Shown: positions 25,297 to 35,179 of the stretch, piece by piece
Layout of the letters: every line of letters begins with the position of its first letter
Position numbering within the stretch: position 1 is the first letter of the stretch
From: Pseudovibrio ascidiaceicola
Lineage (GTDB): Bacteria > Pseudomonadota > Alphaproteobacteria > Rhizobiales > Stappiaceae
Assembly: GCF_900114245.1 (NCBI RefSeq)
Contig: NZ_FOSK01000002.1
Location: forward strand, 1 to 64,000
Reading direction: 5' to 3'
DNA length: 64,000 nucleotides
Notes under the pieces: generated by a model
Told to the model about the DNA's origin: nothing
The model's database searches: none
Seen by the model: the letters and a program-made list of their open reading frames with translations, nothing else
Translations under genes and position numbers: made by a program

Positions 25297-27210
25297 TTGA
25301 AATCACTTGATGTCATCACAATCGGCCGGTCATCGGTCGACCTGTATGGAACGCAGGTTGGCAGCCGACTGGAAGACATGTCTTCATTTAATAAGTATGT
25401 CGGCGGCTCACCAACCAATATGTCAGTCGGAACAGCCCGTCTTGGGCTGAAATCTGCCCTTATCTCCCGCGTAGGGGATGAGCACATGGGCCGCTTCATC
25501 CGCGAGCAGCTGGTTAAAGAAGGCGTTTGCGTTGATGGTCTTGTTACTGACAAGGACCGCCTGACCGCCCTTGTTATTCTTGGCATTCGCGACAAAGAGC
25601 AGTTTCCGCTGATTTTCTATCGCGAGAACTGTGCCGACATGGCGCTGTGCGAAGATGATATTGATCCTGAGTTCATCGCCTCAGCTGGCTGTGTGACTGT
25701 TACCGGTACCCACCTCTCGCATCCACGCACGGAAGCTGCTGTTTTAAAAGCGCTGCGTCTTGCGAAAGAGAACGGTTCCCGCACGGCTCTGGACATTGAC
25801 TATCGCCCGAACCTTTGGGGTCTTGCGGGCCATGGTGATGGTGAAGAGCGTTTCATCGCCTCTGAAAAGGTGACTGCTGAGCTGCAAAAGCACCTGCACC
25901 TGTTTGATCTGATCGTTGGTACGGAAGAAGAGTTCCATATCGCAGGCGGTTCTACCAACACGCTTGAAGCGCTGAATGCCGTGCGCAAGGTCAGCAAGGC
26001 TGCTCTTGTTTGCAAGCGTGGCCCGATGGGCGCTGTGGTGTTTGAAGACGAGATTGGCGCGAGCCTTGATGATGGCAAGTCCGGTCCGGGCTTCCCGATT
26101 GAAGTGTTCAACGTGCTTGGCGCGGGCGATGGCTTTATGTCTGGCCTGCTGCGCGGCTGGCTGAAGGATGAAACCTGGGAGACCACCCTCACCTATGCGA
26201 ATGCGTGTGGTGCGTTTGCTGTGTCCCGTCATGGCTGTGCGCCTGCTTACCCAAGCTGGGAAGAGCTGCAGTGGTTCCTTGATAACGGTTCCTCCGAGCA
26301 TGCTCTGCGCAAAGACAAGAAGCTGGAGCAGATCCACTGGTCTACCAACCGCAAGGGTGAGTGGTCCAACATGAAGGTGTTTGCCTTCGACCATCGCTCT
26401 CAGCTGGAAGACATGGCAGCCAAAGTTGGCGCGTCCGAAGACAAGATCCCTGAGTTTAAAGAGCTTTGCCTCAAAGCTGCTCAACAGGTTCGTGCTGGCG
26501 GTGACGACTACGGCATTTTATGCGATGGCCGTCTTGGTGAGGAAGCTCTGTTCAAAGCAACGGGTTCCGGTCTTTGGATTGGCCGTCCGGTTGAACTGCC
26601 AGGCTCTCGCCCACTGGAGCTGGAGATCGGCCCAGACCTTGGTTCGCAGCTGGCGGAATGGCCGGTTGAGCATGTGGTCAAGGTGCTGTGCTTCTACCAT
26701 CCAGATGACAGCGCTGAGATGAAGGCCCGTCAGGAAGAGACCATTTTACGCCTTGCGCATGCATGCCGTGAAAATAATCTGGAATTTTTGCTGGAAGTCA
26801 TCCCGTCCAAGGTTGGACCGGTTGATGATGATACCACCGCGACTATTATTCAGCGCTTCTATGATCTGGGTGTTTACCCTGACTGGTGGAAGCTGGAGCC
26901 ATTGAAGACTGACGCAGGCTGGCAGAAAGCTTGTGACGCGATCAAGTCAAATGATCCTTGGTGCCGCGGTATTGTTGTTCTTGGCCTTGATGCACCAGCT
27001 GAGGAGCTCGCTGCGAGCTTTGAGGTTGCAGGCAAGTATGACCTTGTGAAAGGTTTTGCTGTGGGCCGCACTATTTTTGCTGAAGCTGCTGAAAAGTGGC
27101 TTGGCGGAAACATTTCTGACGAAGAAGCCATCGCTAACATGGCTGCAAAATTTGAAGGCCTCGGATCTGTCTGGGAGCAGGCCCGAATGGATAAGAAAGA
27201 AGTTGCATGA
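25297..27210 (+). CDS. iolC: Fused 5-dehydro-2-deoxygluconokinase / DUF2090 aldolase-like protein
   Basis: This is about 637 residues. The N-terminal PfkB sugar-kinase half (LDVITIGRSSVDLYG, VGGSPTNMSVG, GAGDGFMSGLLRG with the catalytic Asp) phosphorylates 2-deoxy-5-keto-gluconate. The C-terminal half (from about FAFDHRSQLEDM) is a DUF2090 domain, annotated elsewhere as the phosphogluconate aldolase step, which would replace a separate IolJ. The start is uncertain: TTG at 25297 has GGGAG with 6-base spacing and matches where homologues begin; the frame is open to a TTG at 25246 and includes an ATG at 25270 without a usable site. The stop overlaps iolD by 4 bases. Confidence 0.85.
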   Translation: MKSLDVITIGRSSVDLYGTQVGSRLEDMSSFNKYVGGSPTNMSVGTARLGLKSALISRVGDEHMGRFIREQLVKEGVCVDGLVTDKDRLTALVILGIRDKEQFPLIFYRENCADMALCEDDIDPEFIASAGCVTVTGTHLSHPRTEAAVLKALRLAKENGSRTALDIDYRPNLWGLAGHGDGEERFIASEKVTAELQKHLHLFDLIVGTEEEFHIAGGSTNTLEALNAVRKVSKAALVCKRGPMGAVVFEDEIGASLDDGKSGPGFPIEVFNVLGAGDGFMSGLLRGWLKDETWETTLTYANACGAFAVSRHGCAPAYPSWEELQWFLDNGSSEHALRKDKKLEQIHWSTNRKGEWSNMKVFAFDHRSQLEDMAAKVGASEDKIPEFKELCLKAAQQVRAGGDDYGILCDGRLGEEALFKATGSGLWIGRPVELPGSRPLELEIGPDLGSQLAEWPVEHVVKVLCFYHPDDSAEMKARQEETILRLAHACRENNLEFLLEVIPSKVGPVDDDTTATIIQRFYDLGVYPDWWKLEPLKTDAGWQKACDAIKSNDPWCRGIVVLGLDAPAEELAASFEVAGKYDLVKGFAVGRTIFAEAAEKWLGGNISDEEAIANMAAKFEGLGSVWEQARMDKKEVA

Positions 27211-29039
27211 GCACGATCAGATTAACAGCCGCGCAGGCTCTGGTTCGCTATCTAGCAGCCCAGAAGACGCCTGAGGGAGACAGCTTTATTGCTGGGGTCT
27301 GGGCTATTTTCGGTCACGGTAACGTGGCGGGTCTTGGTGAAGCGCTTTATCACGCTCAGGACACGCTGCCGACCTACCGCGGTCACAACGAGCAAGGTAT
27401 GGCCCATGCGGCTATTTCCTATGCCAAAGCATCCAACCGTCGCCGTGCGATGGCTGTGACCACCTCTATTGGTCCCGGTGCGACCAACATGGTGACTGCT
27501 GCTGCGCTGGCTCACGTGAACCGCCTGCCGGTTCTGCTGTTGCCAGGTGACGTGTTTGCAAACCGTGCGCCGGACCCAGTACTTCAGCAGATTGAAGACT
27601 TTCAGGATGGCACCGTCAGTGCAAATGACACTTTCCGCCCTGTAAGCCGTTACTATGACCGCATCCAGCGCCCTGAGCAACTGCTGACTGCTCTGCCACG
27701 CGCTATGGCGGTTATGACTGATCCGGTTGAGTGCGGTCCTGTAACTCTGGCCATGTGTCAGGATGTGCAGGCAGAAGCATTTGACTGGCCACTGAGCTTC
27801 TTTGAAGAGCGCACCCTGCACTTCCGCCGCCCTGCACCAGATGCGCTGGAGCTGGAAACTGCGGTTGCTGCTATCCGCGCTGCGAAGAAGCCAATGATCA
27901 TTGCTGGTGGTGGTGTGCACTACTCTCTGGCAACGGATGATCTGAAGAGCTTTGCTGAGACACACAATGTACCGGTTGCTGAAACGCAGGCTGGCAAGTC
28001 CGCTCTGCCATGGGATCATGAGCTGAATCTGGGCAGTATTGGTGTGACCGGTTCTGCTGCTGCGAATGCGATTGCGGAAGATGCTGATCTGATCATCGCA
28101 GTTGGCACACGCCTGCAGGACTTCACGACAGGCTCCTGGGCACTGTTTAAGAACCCGGATCGTCGTATCTTGCAGCTGAACGCCGCGTCTTATGACAGTG
28201 GCAAGCACAATGCGCTTCCGCTGGTGTGTGATGCGCGTGTTGGCTTGCAAGCTCTCAGCCAGAACTTAGGCGACTGGAAGGCTGCGACCGAGACTGCGTC
28301 TCACCTTGCGACCTGGCTCTGCGCCGTTGAGAATGCAACAGCTGCCCCTGAGGGCGGCAATGAGCTGCCAACTGATGCGCAGGTGATTGGCGCTGTTCAG
28401 CGTGCCTCCAACGCTGACACCACTGTTGTGTGTGCGGCTGGCGGCCTGCCGGGCGAACTGCATAAGCTTTGGAAGACCGACAAGCCGGGTGGTTACCATC
28501 TGGAATACGGCTTCTCCTGCATGGGCTACGAGATTGCCGGTGGTCTTGGCGTGAAGATGGCCAAGCCTGAGAACGAAGTGGTCGTCATGGTTGGCGATGG
28601 CAGCTACATGATGATGAACTCCGAGCTGGCGACTTCTGTCATGCTGGGTCACAAGATCATTCTGGTGCTGCTGGACAACCGCGGTTACGGCTGCATCAAC
28701 CGTTTGCAGATGGCAACCGGTGGTGACAACTTCAACAATCTGTTGGATGACGCTTACCACGTTGAGCCATCCAACATTGATTTTGCTGCTCATGCGGGTG
28801 CAATGGGGGCAACCTCTGAGCACGTGAAAAGCATTGATGAGCTGAGTGAAGCTCTGGAGCGTGCAAAAGCCAGCACCAAGTCCTACTGCATTGTGATCGA
28901 CACCGATCCGCTGCCAACCATGCCGGAAGGTGGCCACTGGTGGGATGTTGCTGTGCCAGAAGTATCAAAAAGAAAAGAAGTTAATGAAGCTCGCAAGGGC
29001 TATGAGCATGCGCTGATCAATCAGCGTTTGGGGGACTAA
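27207..29039 (+). CDS. iolD: 3D-(3,5/4)-trihydroxycyclohexane-1,2-dione hydrolase (ThDP-dependent)
   Basis: This 610-residue thiamine-diphosphate enzyme opens the ring of the trione intermediate in inositol breakdown. Visible features are an N-terminal PYR domain ([26 protein letters not shown] with the catalytic Glu), a central domain ([24 protein letters not shown]) and a C-terminal ThDP-binding motif ([15 protein letters not shown]). Length is typical. It overlaps iolC by ATGA and precedes iolE by 5 bases. Confidence 0.92.
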   Translation: MSTIRLTAAQALVRYLAAQKTPEGDSFIAGVWAIFGHGNVAGLGEALYHAQDTLPTYRGHNEQGMAHAAISYAKASNRRRAMAVTTSIGPGATNMVTAAALAHVNRLPVLLLPGDVFANRAPDPVLQQIEDFQDGTVSANDTFRPVSRYYDRIQRPEQLLTALPRAMAVMTDPVECGPVTLAMCQDVQAEAFDWPLSFFEERTLHFRRPAPDALELETAVAAIRAAKKPMIIAGGGVHYSLATDDLKSFAETHNVPVAETQAGKSALPWDHELNLGSIGVTGSAAANAIAEDADLIIAVGTRLQDFTTGSWALFKNPDRRILQLNAASYDSGKHNALPLVCDARVGLQALSQNLGDWKAATETASHLATWLCAVENATAAPEGGNELPTDAQVIGAVQRASNADTTVVCAAGGLPGELHKLWKTDKPGGYHLEYGFSCMGYEIAGGLGVKMAKPENEVVVMVGDGSYMMMNSELATSVMLGHKIILVLLDNRGYGCINRLQMATGGDNFNNLLDDAYHVEPSNIDFAAHAGAMGATSEHVKSIDELSEALERAKASTKSYCIVIDTDPLPTMPEGGHWWDVAVPEVSKRKEVNEARKGYEHALINQRLGD

Positions 29040-29044
29040 GGCCA

Positions 29045-29953
29045 ATGATCCGTTACGGAACCAACCCAATTGCGTGGAGCAATGACGACGACCGTACTCT
29101 TGGTGCGCACATTTCTCTGGAACAGTGCCTGAGCGAGGCTGGCAAAATCGGCTTTGACGGCATTGAAAAGGGCCACAAGATGCCAACCGAGCCAGCTGCT
29201 TTAAAAGCTGCGCTCGACCCGCATGGTCTTGCCTTTGTTTCCGGCTGGCATTCCCTGAACCTGTTGGCGCATAGCGTTGAAGAGGAAAAGAAGGCGATCC
29301 AGCCGCACCTCGACCTGCTCAAAGCCATGGGCTGCAAGGTCTGCATCACTTGTGAAACTTCCAACGCGATCCACGGTGCTGATGACACACCGCTGGCAGA
29401 CAAGCCTGTGCTTGCTGACGACCAGTGGGCAAAGTTTGGCGCTGACGTTGAAGCGGTTGCTGCTTATTGTGCTGAACAGGGCATCTCGCTCGTTTACCAT
29501 CACCACATGGGTACTGTGGTACAGAGCGGTGAAGAGATTGATCGCTTTATGGACGTGACCGGACCGAACACCTACCTGCTGCTGGACACTGGCCATGCAT
29601 GGTTTGGTGGTGCAGATCCGGTAGAAGTTGCCAAGAAGCATATGGCTCGTGTGCGTCATTTGCATGCGAAGAACGTTCGCCCGACTGTCCGTGCACAGGT
29701 TGAAGGCGAGCGCCTGAGCTTCCTGGAAGGCGTCCGCCGCGGTGTGTTCACCGTTCCTGGCGATAAAGAAGGCGGCGTTGATTTTGAACCTGTGCTGAAG
29801 GTTGCAGCCGAGCATGGCTATGAGGGCTGGCTGGTGATTGAAGCAGAGCAGGATCCTGATCAGCGTAATCCGTTCACATACCAGAGCATGGGCCTGATAG
29901 CACTGCGCGAGATGGCTGTTAGCGCTGGTCTTGATAAGAAGGTAGTCGCATGA
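29045..29953 (+). CDS. iolE: Inosose dehydratase
   Basis: This 302-residue TIM-barrel protein of the xylose-isomerase-like family starts [12 protein letters not shown], typical of IolE, with metal-ligand regions around [30 protein letters not shown] and [10 protein letters not shown]. It dehydrates scyllo-inosose to the trione used by IolD. It is translationally linked to iolB by a 4-base ATGA overlap. Confidence 0.92.
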   Translation: MIRYGTNPIAWSNDDDRTLGAHISLEQCLSEAGKIGFDGIEKGHKMPTEPAALKAALDPHGLAFVSGWHSLNLLAHSVEEEKKAIQPHLDLLKAMGCKVCITCETSNAIHGADDTPLADKPVLADDQWAKFGADVEAVAAYCAEQGISLVYHHHMGTVVQSGEEIDRFMDVTGPNTYLLLDTGHAWFGGADPVEVAKKHMARVRHLHAKNVRPTVRAQVEGERLSFLEGVRRGVFTVPGDKEGGVDFEPVLKVAAEHGYEGWLVIEAEQDPDQRNPFTYQSMGLIALREMAVSAGLDKKVVA

Positions 29954-30774
29954 GCAAGCTTCTCGTAAAACCCAATGGTAAAGAGGGCAAGGTGCATGAC
30001 ATCACGCCTGAAAGCGCCGGTTGGGGCTACGTTGGCTTTGGCCTTTACCATCTGGAACCGGGCGCAAGCGCCAAGGAGCTGATGAAGGGCAAAGAAGCCA
30101 TTCTGGTTATCGTGGAAGGCAAAGCGTCCATCACCTCCGATGGTCAGGACTTTGGCACACTTGGTGAGCGCAAGAACGTGTTTGAGCGCATCAAGCCATG
30201 GTGTGTGTACGTTCCTGCCGGAGCTGAGTGGAGCGCAACCGCTGTTACCAAGCTGACACTGGCTGTGTGTACTGCCCCTGCAAAAGACGGCAGCTATCCT
30301 GCCCGTGTGATTGGCCCGGATGATATTCCAAGTGTTGAGCGCGGCGTTGGTGCCAACACCCGCTACATCCACCCGATTGCCATGGAAGACCAAGACTTTG
30401 CAGAGAGCCTGCTGGTGACTGAGGTTTATACCCCTCAGGGCAACTGGTCCTCTTATCCTCCGCATCGTCATGATGAAGATAACTTCCCGGAAATGACCTA
30501 TCTGGAAGAGACGTATTATCACCGTCTCAACCCGGACCAAGGTTTCGGCTTCCAGCGTGTGTTCACTGAAGATGGTGAGCTGGATGAGGCGATTGCCATG
30601 TCCAGCGGGGATGTTGTGCTTGTACCAAAAGGTCACCATCCGTGTGGCTCCCCTTATGGCTACGAGATGTACTACCTGAATGTGATGGCTGGCCCGATGC
30701 GCAAATGGCGCTTCCAGAACCACCCTGACCACGACTGGATTGCTCAGCGCGACGCTAAACCTGCGGACGCCTAA
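29950..30774 (+). CDS. iolB: 5-deoxy-glucuronate isomerase
   Basis: This 274-residue cupin (KduI/IolB family) isomerises 5-deoxyglucuronate to 2-deoxy-5-keto-gluconate, the IolC substrate. The metal-binding region [25 protein letters not shown] and the motif [29 protein letters not shown] are present. A perfect 10-bp hairpin follows before iolG. Confidence 0.92.
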   Translation: MSKLLVKPNGKEGKVHDITPESAGWGYVGFGLYHLEPGASAKELMKGKEAILVIVEGKASITSDGQDFGTLGERKNVFERIKPWCVYVPAGAEWSATAVTKLTLAVCTAPAKDGSYPARVIGPDDIPSVERGVGANTRYIHPIAMEDQDFAESLLVTEVYTPQGNWSSYPPHRHDEDNFPEMTYLEETYYHRLNPDQGFGFQRVFTEDGELDEAIAMSSGDVVLVPKGHHPCGSPYGYEMYYLNVMAGPMRKWRFQNHPDHDWIAQRDAKPADA

Positions 30775-30790
30775 GGCACCTGATATCCGC

Positions 30791-30820
30791 ATGTTCCCAG
30801 AGCTATTTTGCTGGGAACAT
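30791..30820 (+). terminator. Perfect hairpin between iolB and iolG
   Basis: ATGTTCCCAG and CTGGGAACAT form a 10-bp stem with a 10-base loop, and a 6-bp hairpin (GCGTTT/AAACGC) follows at 30821-30835. There is no U-run, so it may attenuate, process or stabilise the mRNA rather than end it. Confidence 0.5.
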
Positions 30821-30906
30821 GCGTTTAATAAACGCGTAGGTTCTCCGGAAACCACCAGGCATTCGTTGGAAATGCGCGATATAAACGCTGTTGTGAAAGA
30901 TAAGCT

Positions 30907-31899
30907 ATGACTGTTTCAATTGGCCTGTTGGGAGCTGGCCGTATTGGCAAGACCCACGCAAAAGCTGTGAGCCAGCTTGAAAATGCCAAGCTGGCTGCTG
31001 TGTTCGACCCGTTTGAAGATGCTGCAAAAGAGATCGCAGCTCAGACAGGTGCACGTGTTGACGGCCTTGATGCCATCATGAATGACCCGGCTATTGATGC
31101 TGTGATCATCGCGACCCCAACTGATCTGCACGCTGAGCAGATTGAGCAGGCTGCGCGTGCTGGTAAGGCAATCTTCTGCGAAAAACCAATCCATCTGGAT
31201 GGTGACCGTGTGCGCGAATGCCTGAAGGTTGTTGAAGAGACCAGCGCAAAGCTGATGGTTGGCTTCAATCGTCGTTTTGACCCGAACTTCGCTGAAGTGA
31301 AGCGCCAGATTGAAGCTGGTGTGATTGGTGACGTTGAGATGGTTCAGATCACCTCTCGTGACCCTTCCCCGCCACCAGTCGACTACGTGAAGCGCTCCGG
31401 CGGTCTGTTCAAAGACATGATGATCCATGACTTTGACATGGCTCGCTTCCTGCTTGGCGAAGAAGTTGTTGAAGTGAACGCAATGGGCAGCGCGATCGTT
31501 TCTGAAGAGATCGGCGCAGCTGGTGACGTGGACACGGCAACTGCAACTTTGAAAACGGCAAGCGGCAAGATCTGCACCATCACCAACTCCCGCCGCGCAA
31601 CATACGGTTACGACCAGCGCGTGGAAGTGCACGGCTCTAAGGGCATGGTGTCTGCAGAAAACATGCGTACCACCACTGTGACTGTTGCAAACGGCGAAGG
31701 TTACACTGCTGAGCCTCTCATGGACTTCTTCATGGAGCGCTATGAAGCAGCTTACCGCATTGAGCTGGCTGCCTTCGTTGACGCTTTGACCAGTGGTTCC
31801 GAGATCTCTCCAAACGGTTTCGACGGTTTGAAAGCTCTTGAGCTGGCAGAAGCAGCAACTGCAGAAGTTGCTAAAGCACGCGATCTCGCAAACGCTTAA
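30907..31899 (+). CDS. iolG: myo-inositol 2-dehydrogenase
   Basis: This 330-residue Gfo/Idh/MocA dehydrogenase has N-terminal GLLGAGRIGKTHAKAV for NAD, AIFCEKPIHLDGD with the catalytic Lys region, and GGLFKDMMIHDFDMARFLLGEEV in the substrate domain, as in IolG. It oxidises myo-inositol to scyllo-inosose, the first step of the pathway. It is separated from iolB by 132 bases with hairpins, so it may have its own promoter or altered expression. A strong terminator follows. Confidence 0.9.
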   Translation: MTVSIGLLGAGRIGKTHAKAVSQLENAKLAAVFDPFEDAAKEIAAQTGARVDGLDAIMNDPAIDAVIIATPTDLHAEQIEQAARAGKAIFCEKPIHLDGDRVRECLKVVEETSAKLMVGFNRRFDPNFAEVKRQIEAGVIGDVEMVQITSRDPSPPPVDYVKRSGGLFKDMMIHDFDMARFLLGEEVVEVNAMGSAIVSEEIGAAGDVDTATATLKTASGKICTITNSRRATYGYDQRVEVHGSKGMVSAENMRTTTVTVANGEGYTAEPLMDFFMERYEAAYRIELAAFVDALTSGSEISPNGFDGLKALELAEAATAEVAKARDLANA

Positions 31900-31921
31900 G
31901 CTGCTTTCAGATTTTAGTATG

Positions 31922-31955
31922 AAAAGGGCCGATGCATTGCACCGGCCCTTTTTTG
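31922..31955 (+). terminator. Rho-independent terminator after iolG
   Basis: A GC-rich stem (AAAAGGGCCG against CGGCCCTTTT with a bulged A.C step) is followed by a run of T. It ends the rightward iol operon, and the A-run on the other side may also stop the convergent paaN transcript. Confidence 0.85.
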
Positions 31956-31971
31956 TTTCCAAAACTTCGGC

Positions 31972-33636
31972 TTATGCCATGGCTGCCTGACGGCGGACGG
32001 TGGCGATGCGGAAGCGGTTGGCGACGTAGGCGCCGTCTGTGAGGCTGGCGTTGCCTGCCGGGTTGGCGCCGGTGACGTGGAAGTCAGAGTAAGCTGCTGA
32101 CTGGTTCACATAGATGTTGCCAGTGAGGTTCACAGAAAGCGGTGCGCCTGCCCATGCGTAGGCGTCAGTGGCCTGATCAATCACCTCTTCCTTTGTTGAG
32201 TACAGCGCTGCGGTGATTGCACCGTGGCTCTTGGCTGAACCCGCTGCTCGGGCGATGGCATCGTCAATGTCATCACAGGCAATGATGAAGGAGATCGGGC
32301 CGAAGCGCTCCTGCATGTAGGCTTCTTCTTCTTTGGAATCGACAGCCACAACAGTTGGCGTTGCAGAGCGTGCGCCGTTCATGCCTTCCACTGGCTCGGA
32401 TGAGCGGATCACTTTGCCCAGTTTTCCTGCTGCAAAAATGCGTTCCAGTGTGGACGGGTTCTGCACGGCACCAAGGATTGCAGCTGCGCGGGCCGGATCG
32501 CCGAGGAGCTTGTCCAACGAGATCTTGATGGCTTCTGCCACTTCCTCAAAGCTCTTCTTGCCATCATTGGTTTCAATGCCATCACGGGGAACGAAGATGT
32601 TCTGCGGTGTGGTGCACATCTGACCAGAATAGAGCGACAGGGAGAACGCGATGTTGCTGGCCATGCCGCGCAGGTTGTCGGTCGATTCAATCGTAATCGC
32701 GTTGACGCCTGCTTCCTCGGTGTAAACCAATGCATCGCCTGCATTTTCACGCACCCATGCACCAAAGGCATTGGAGCCGGTGAAGTCGATGATTTTTACA
32801 GCATCATTGGTAACAAGCTCTTTGGTCTTTGGCGCGTCCGCGGTGTCAGCAGCCAGCATCATCACGTTTGGATCAAAGCCTGCTTCTTTCAGCACGTCCC
32901 GGCCAATCTGAATGGAGATGGCCATTGGCAGGATCGCCATTGGGTGCGGTTTGATGATGACCGGATTGCCAGTAACGAAGCTTGCGAACATGCCCGGATA
33001 GGTGTTCCAGGTTGGGAAGGTTGCACAGCCGATAACCAGCGCAACACCGCGTGGCACAACGCGGAATTTCTTGTCGAGCACGATCGGGTCATGCTTGCCC
33101 TGCGGCTTTGTCCAGGTCACCTCAGTTGGTGTCTGGGTCATTGCGTCATAGGCATAAGCGACGGCTTCCAATCCCCTATCCTGCGCGTGTGGACCACCTG
33201 CCTGAAACGCCATCATGAAGGCTTGACCGGAGGTGTGCATCACCGCGTTGGCGATGAGGAAAGACTTTTTGTTGATGCGAGCCAGCATTTCCAGCGCAAC
33301 GCCAACGCGCTCTTCAACGGTGGCCTTCGCCCAGCTCTTGCCTGCTTCTGAGGCTGCTTTGACCAGCTCTGCGGGATCAGCATCTTCATAGGTGACGCCC
33401 AGCTCTTTGCCATAGGGAGACGATTCTGCGCCTGTCCAGTTGCCGTTGGTTGGCTGGCCCAGTGCGAATGGCTTGCCAAGAATCCCCTCAAATTCTGCAA
33501 GCTGATCGTCTTTTGCTGTTTCACCATAGATCTTACCGGATGCGATCTCAGGATAAGCAGACCAGTAGTCTCTTGATTTACTTGTCTTTATTGCTTGAAA
33601 GAGCGTGTCTTTGTGCGTTTCAAAAAAGTTACTCAT
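31972..33636 (-). CDS. paaN: PaaN-type aldehyde dehydrogenase of phenylacetate degradation
   Basis: This 554-residue aldehyde dehydrogenase-like protein of the PaaN group has the cofactor region VIGCATFPTWNTYPGMFASF, catalytic Glu region LVYTEEAGVNAI and catalytic Cys in YSGQMCTTPQN. Unlike E. coli PaaZ it has no C-terminal MaoC-type hydratase domain. It oxidises the semialdehyde made after ring opening (family knowledge). The ATG is preceded by GAGGAGG. It is divergent from paaG with a TetR-type palindrome between them. Confidence 0.87.
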   Translation of the reverse strand: MSNFFETHKDTLFQAIKTSKSRDYWSAYPEIASGKIYGETAKDDQLAEFEGILGKPFALGQPTNGNWTGAESSPYGKELGVTYEDADPAELVKAASEAGKSWAKATVEERVGVALEMLARINKKSFLIANAVMHTSGQAFMMAFQAGGPHAQDRGLEAVAYAYDAMTQTPTEVTWTKPQGKHDPIVLDKKFRVVPRGVALVIGCATFPTWNTYPGMFASFVTGNPVIIKPHPMAILPMAISIQIGRDVLKEAGFDPNVMMLAADTADAPKTKELVTNDAVKIIDFTGSNAFGAWVRENAGDALVYTEEAGVNAITIESTDNLRGMASNIAFSLSLYSGQMCTTPQNIFVPRDGIETNDGKKSFEEVAEAIKISLDKLLGDPARAAAILGAVQNPSTLERIFAAGKLGKVIRSSEPVEGMNGARSATPTVVAVDSKEEEAYMQERFGPISFIIACDDIDDAIARAAGSAKSHGAITAALYSTKEEVIDQATDAYAWAGAPLSVNLTGNIYVNQSAAYSDFHVTGANPAGNASLTDGAYVANRFRIATVRRQAAMA

Positions 33637-33735
33637 TGTTCCTCCTCGAAAAACCTGCGCCTACCGCAGTGCTTCTTCGACCAATGTGTGAGTTGAATTC
33701 CAATTGACAGCGGTTTCACTTCCAGACAATAATTT

Positions 33736-33749
33736 ACCGACCGGTCAGT
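33736..33749. promoter_or_regulatory. Probable PaaR (TetR) operator between paaN and paaG
   Basis: ACCGACCGGTCAGT is a 14-bp palindrome with one mismatched pair centred on CCGG, in the divergent paaN/paaG promoter region. It resembles ACCGACCGG-type operators of TetR-type PaaR regulators; the cognate tetR gene is at 36508. Confidence 0.6.
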
Positions 33750-33898
33750 CATTTCAAGCAAAAAGTGCTAGAACCATCGACCAGCCTACGAAGTGATTAG
33801 GTTTTCCAGAGGGCTCTCCTCATGAATTTGGAAGTTCATTGAAGGAGATTCGGTGGTTCACTGGGGAGTGATGATTGATCTATTTGGAGGGAGAAACC

Positions 33899-34714
33899 AT
33901 GAGCGAGACCACTGTCATTTCCGAGCAGAGCATTTTGGTGGATGTGCATGACACCTACCACGTGATTACGCTGAACCGCCCTGACAAGCTGAACTCGTTC
34001 AATGACGAGATGCACGGTGCGCTGTACGCGGCGCTGGAAGCTGCGGACGCAGATGACAACTGCCGCGCCATTTTGCTGACAGCAGCTGGCAAAGGGTTCT
34101 GCGCAGGTCAGGACCTTGGTGACCGTGTTAAGCCAACAGCGGACTCTCCTCCACCCGATCTTACTCAGACTATCGGCGATTTTTACAATCCCCTCATCCG
34201 CAAGCTGAAGTCGATCAACCTGCCAATCGTGTGTGCGGTCAATGGCGTGGCAGCTGGTGCAGGCGCCAACATCGCCATGGCGTGCGATATCGTGATCGCC
34301 TCTGAGAAAGCCAAGTTTATTCAGGCCTTTGCCAAAATCGGGCTGGTGCCGGATTCTGGCGGCACCTACTTCCTGCCACGTCTTGTCGGCTCTGCCCGTG
34401 CGCGCGGCCTTGCCATGCTGGGTACGCCGATCACCGCTGCACAGGCTGCGGAATGGGGCATGATCTGGAAGTGCTCTTCTGCCGAGACATTCCTTGAAGA
34501 AGCCACTGCCATGGTTCAGGAGCTTTCTGTCGGTCCAACTGTTGGGCTTGGCTTGATCAAGCAAGCGCTGAATGCTTCAGAAGGCAACACACTGGATGAG
34601 CAGCTTGATCTTGAGCGGGATTATCAGGGTGAAGCGGGCCGTACACCGGATTATCTGGAGGGTGTGACTGCCTTCATGGACAAGCGGGCTCCAAAGTATT
34701 CAGGCAAGCGCTGA
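33899..34714 (+). CDS. paaG: Enoyl-CoA hydratase/isomerase PaaG
   Basis: This 271-residue crotonase-fold enzyme has HVITLNRPDKLNSF, oxyanion-hole segments GKGFCAGQDL and NGVAAGAGANIAMACD, and IGLVPDSGGTYFLPRLVG. PaaG isomerises the ring-epoxide CoA ester to the oxepin form. The ATG at 33899 follows GGAGGGAG and fits the family; an in-frame ATG 24 bases upstream has no such site. Its stop shares a base with the paaI start. Confidence 0.88.
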   Translation: MSETTVISEQSILVDVHDTYHVITLNRPDKLNSFNDEMHGALYAALEAADADDNCRAILLTAAGKGFCAGQDLGDRVKPTADSPPPDLTQTIGDFYNPLIRKLKSINLPIVCAVNGVAAGAGANIAMACDIVIASEKAKFIQAFAKIGLVPDSGGTYFLPRLVGSARARGLAMLGTPITAAQAAEWGMIWKCSSAETFLEEATAMVQELSVGPTVGLGLIKQALNASEGNTLDEQLDLERDYQGEAGRTPDYLEGVTAFMDKRAPKYSGKR

Positions 34715-35145
34715 TGAACAAGCAGGACTTGGCGGAGGCCGTTGCGGCCTCCATGTGGGACGAAGATGAAGCAACGCAAGCGCTTGGAATGACGCTGGAC
34801 GAGATAGCACCCGGACGGGCTGTGATTTCCATGAAGGTGTTAGAGCGCATGACCAACGGGCACAAAACCTGTCATGGTGGATACATTTTTACCCTTGCGG
34901 ACAGCGCCTTTGCGTTTGCCTGCAACAGCCACAACCAGCGTGTTGTCGCCTTTCAGTGTTCCATCACGTATCTCGCCCCAGCCTTTGAGGATGATGTTTT
35001 AACGGCAACTGCCGAGGAACTTACCGTGCAAGGCCGATCCGGCATTTACGACATTCATGTGCGCAATCAGGACGGCGCACATATTGCAGAATTTCGCGGA
35101 AACTCGAGGACCATCAAAGGGACTCATATCGAGTTAAGCACCTAG
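34714..35145 (+). CDS. paaI: Acyl-CoA thioesterase PaaI
   Basis: This 143-residue hotdog-fold thioesterase has MTNGHKTCHGGYIFTLADSAFAFACNS, the PaaI hallmark with the Asp and Gly of the active site. It hydrolyses stalled aromatic CoA esters to free CoA. It starts within the paaG stop codon (TGATG), so translation is coupled. Confidence 0.9.
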   Translation: MNKQDLAEAVAASMWDEDEATQALGMTLDEIAPGRAVISMKVLERMTNGHKTCHGGYIFTLADSAFAFACNSHNQRVVAFQCSITYLAPAFEDDVLTATAEELTVQGRSGIYDIHVRNQDGAHIAEFRGNSRTIKGTHIELST

Positions 35146-35179
35146 TTTTTATGGATAACCAGCATTTGAGGAGGAGAAA

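Noticed and set aside
28266-28937. Long minus-strand frames inside iolD, iolE, iolB and iolG (for example 223 to 348 codons)
   Set aside because: They are antisense shadows of strongly conserved genes in codon-biased DNA; residues are His/Gln/Arg-rich without domain motifs.
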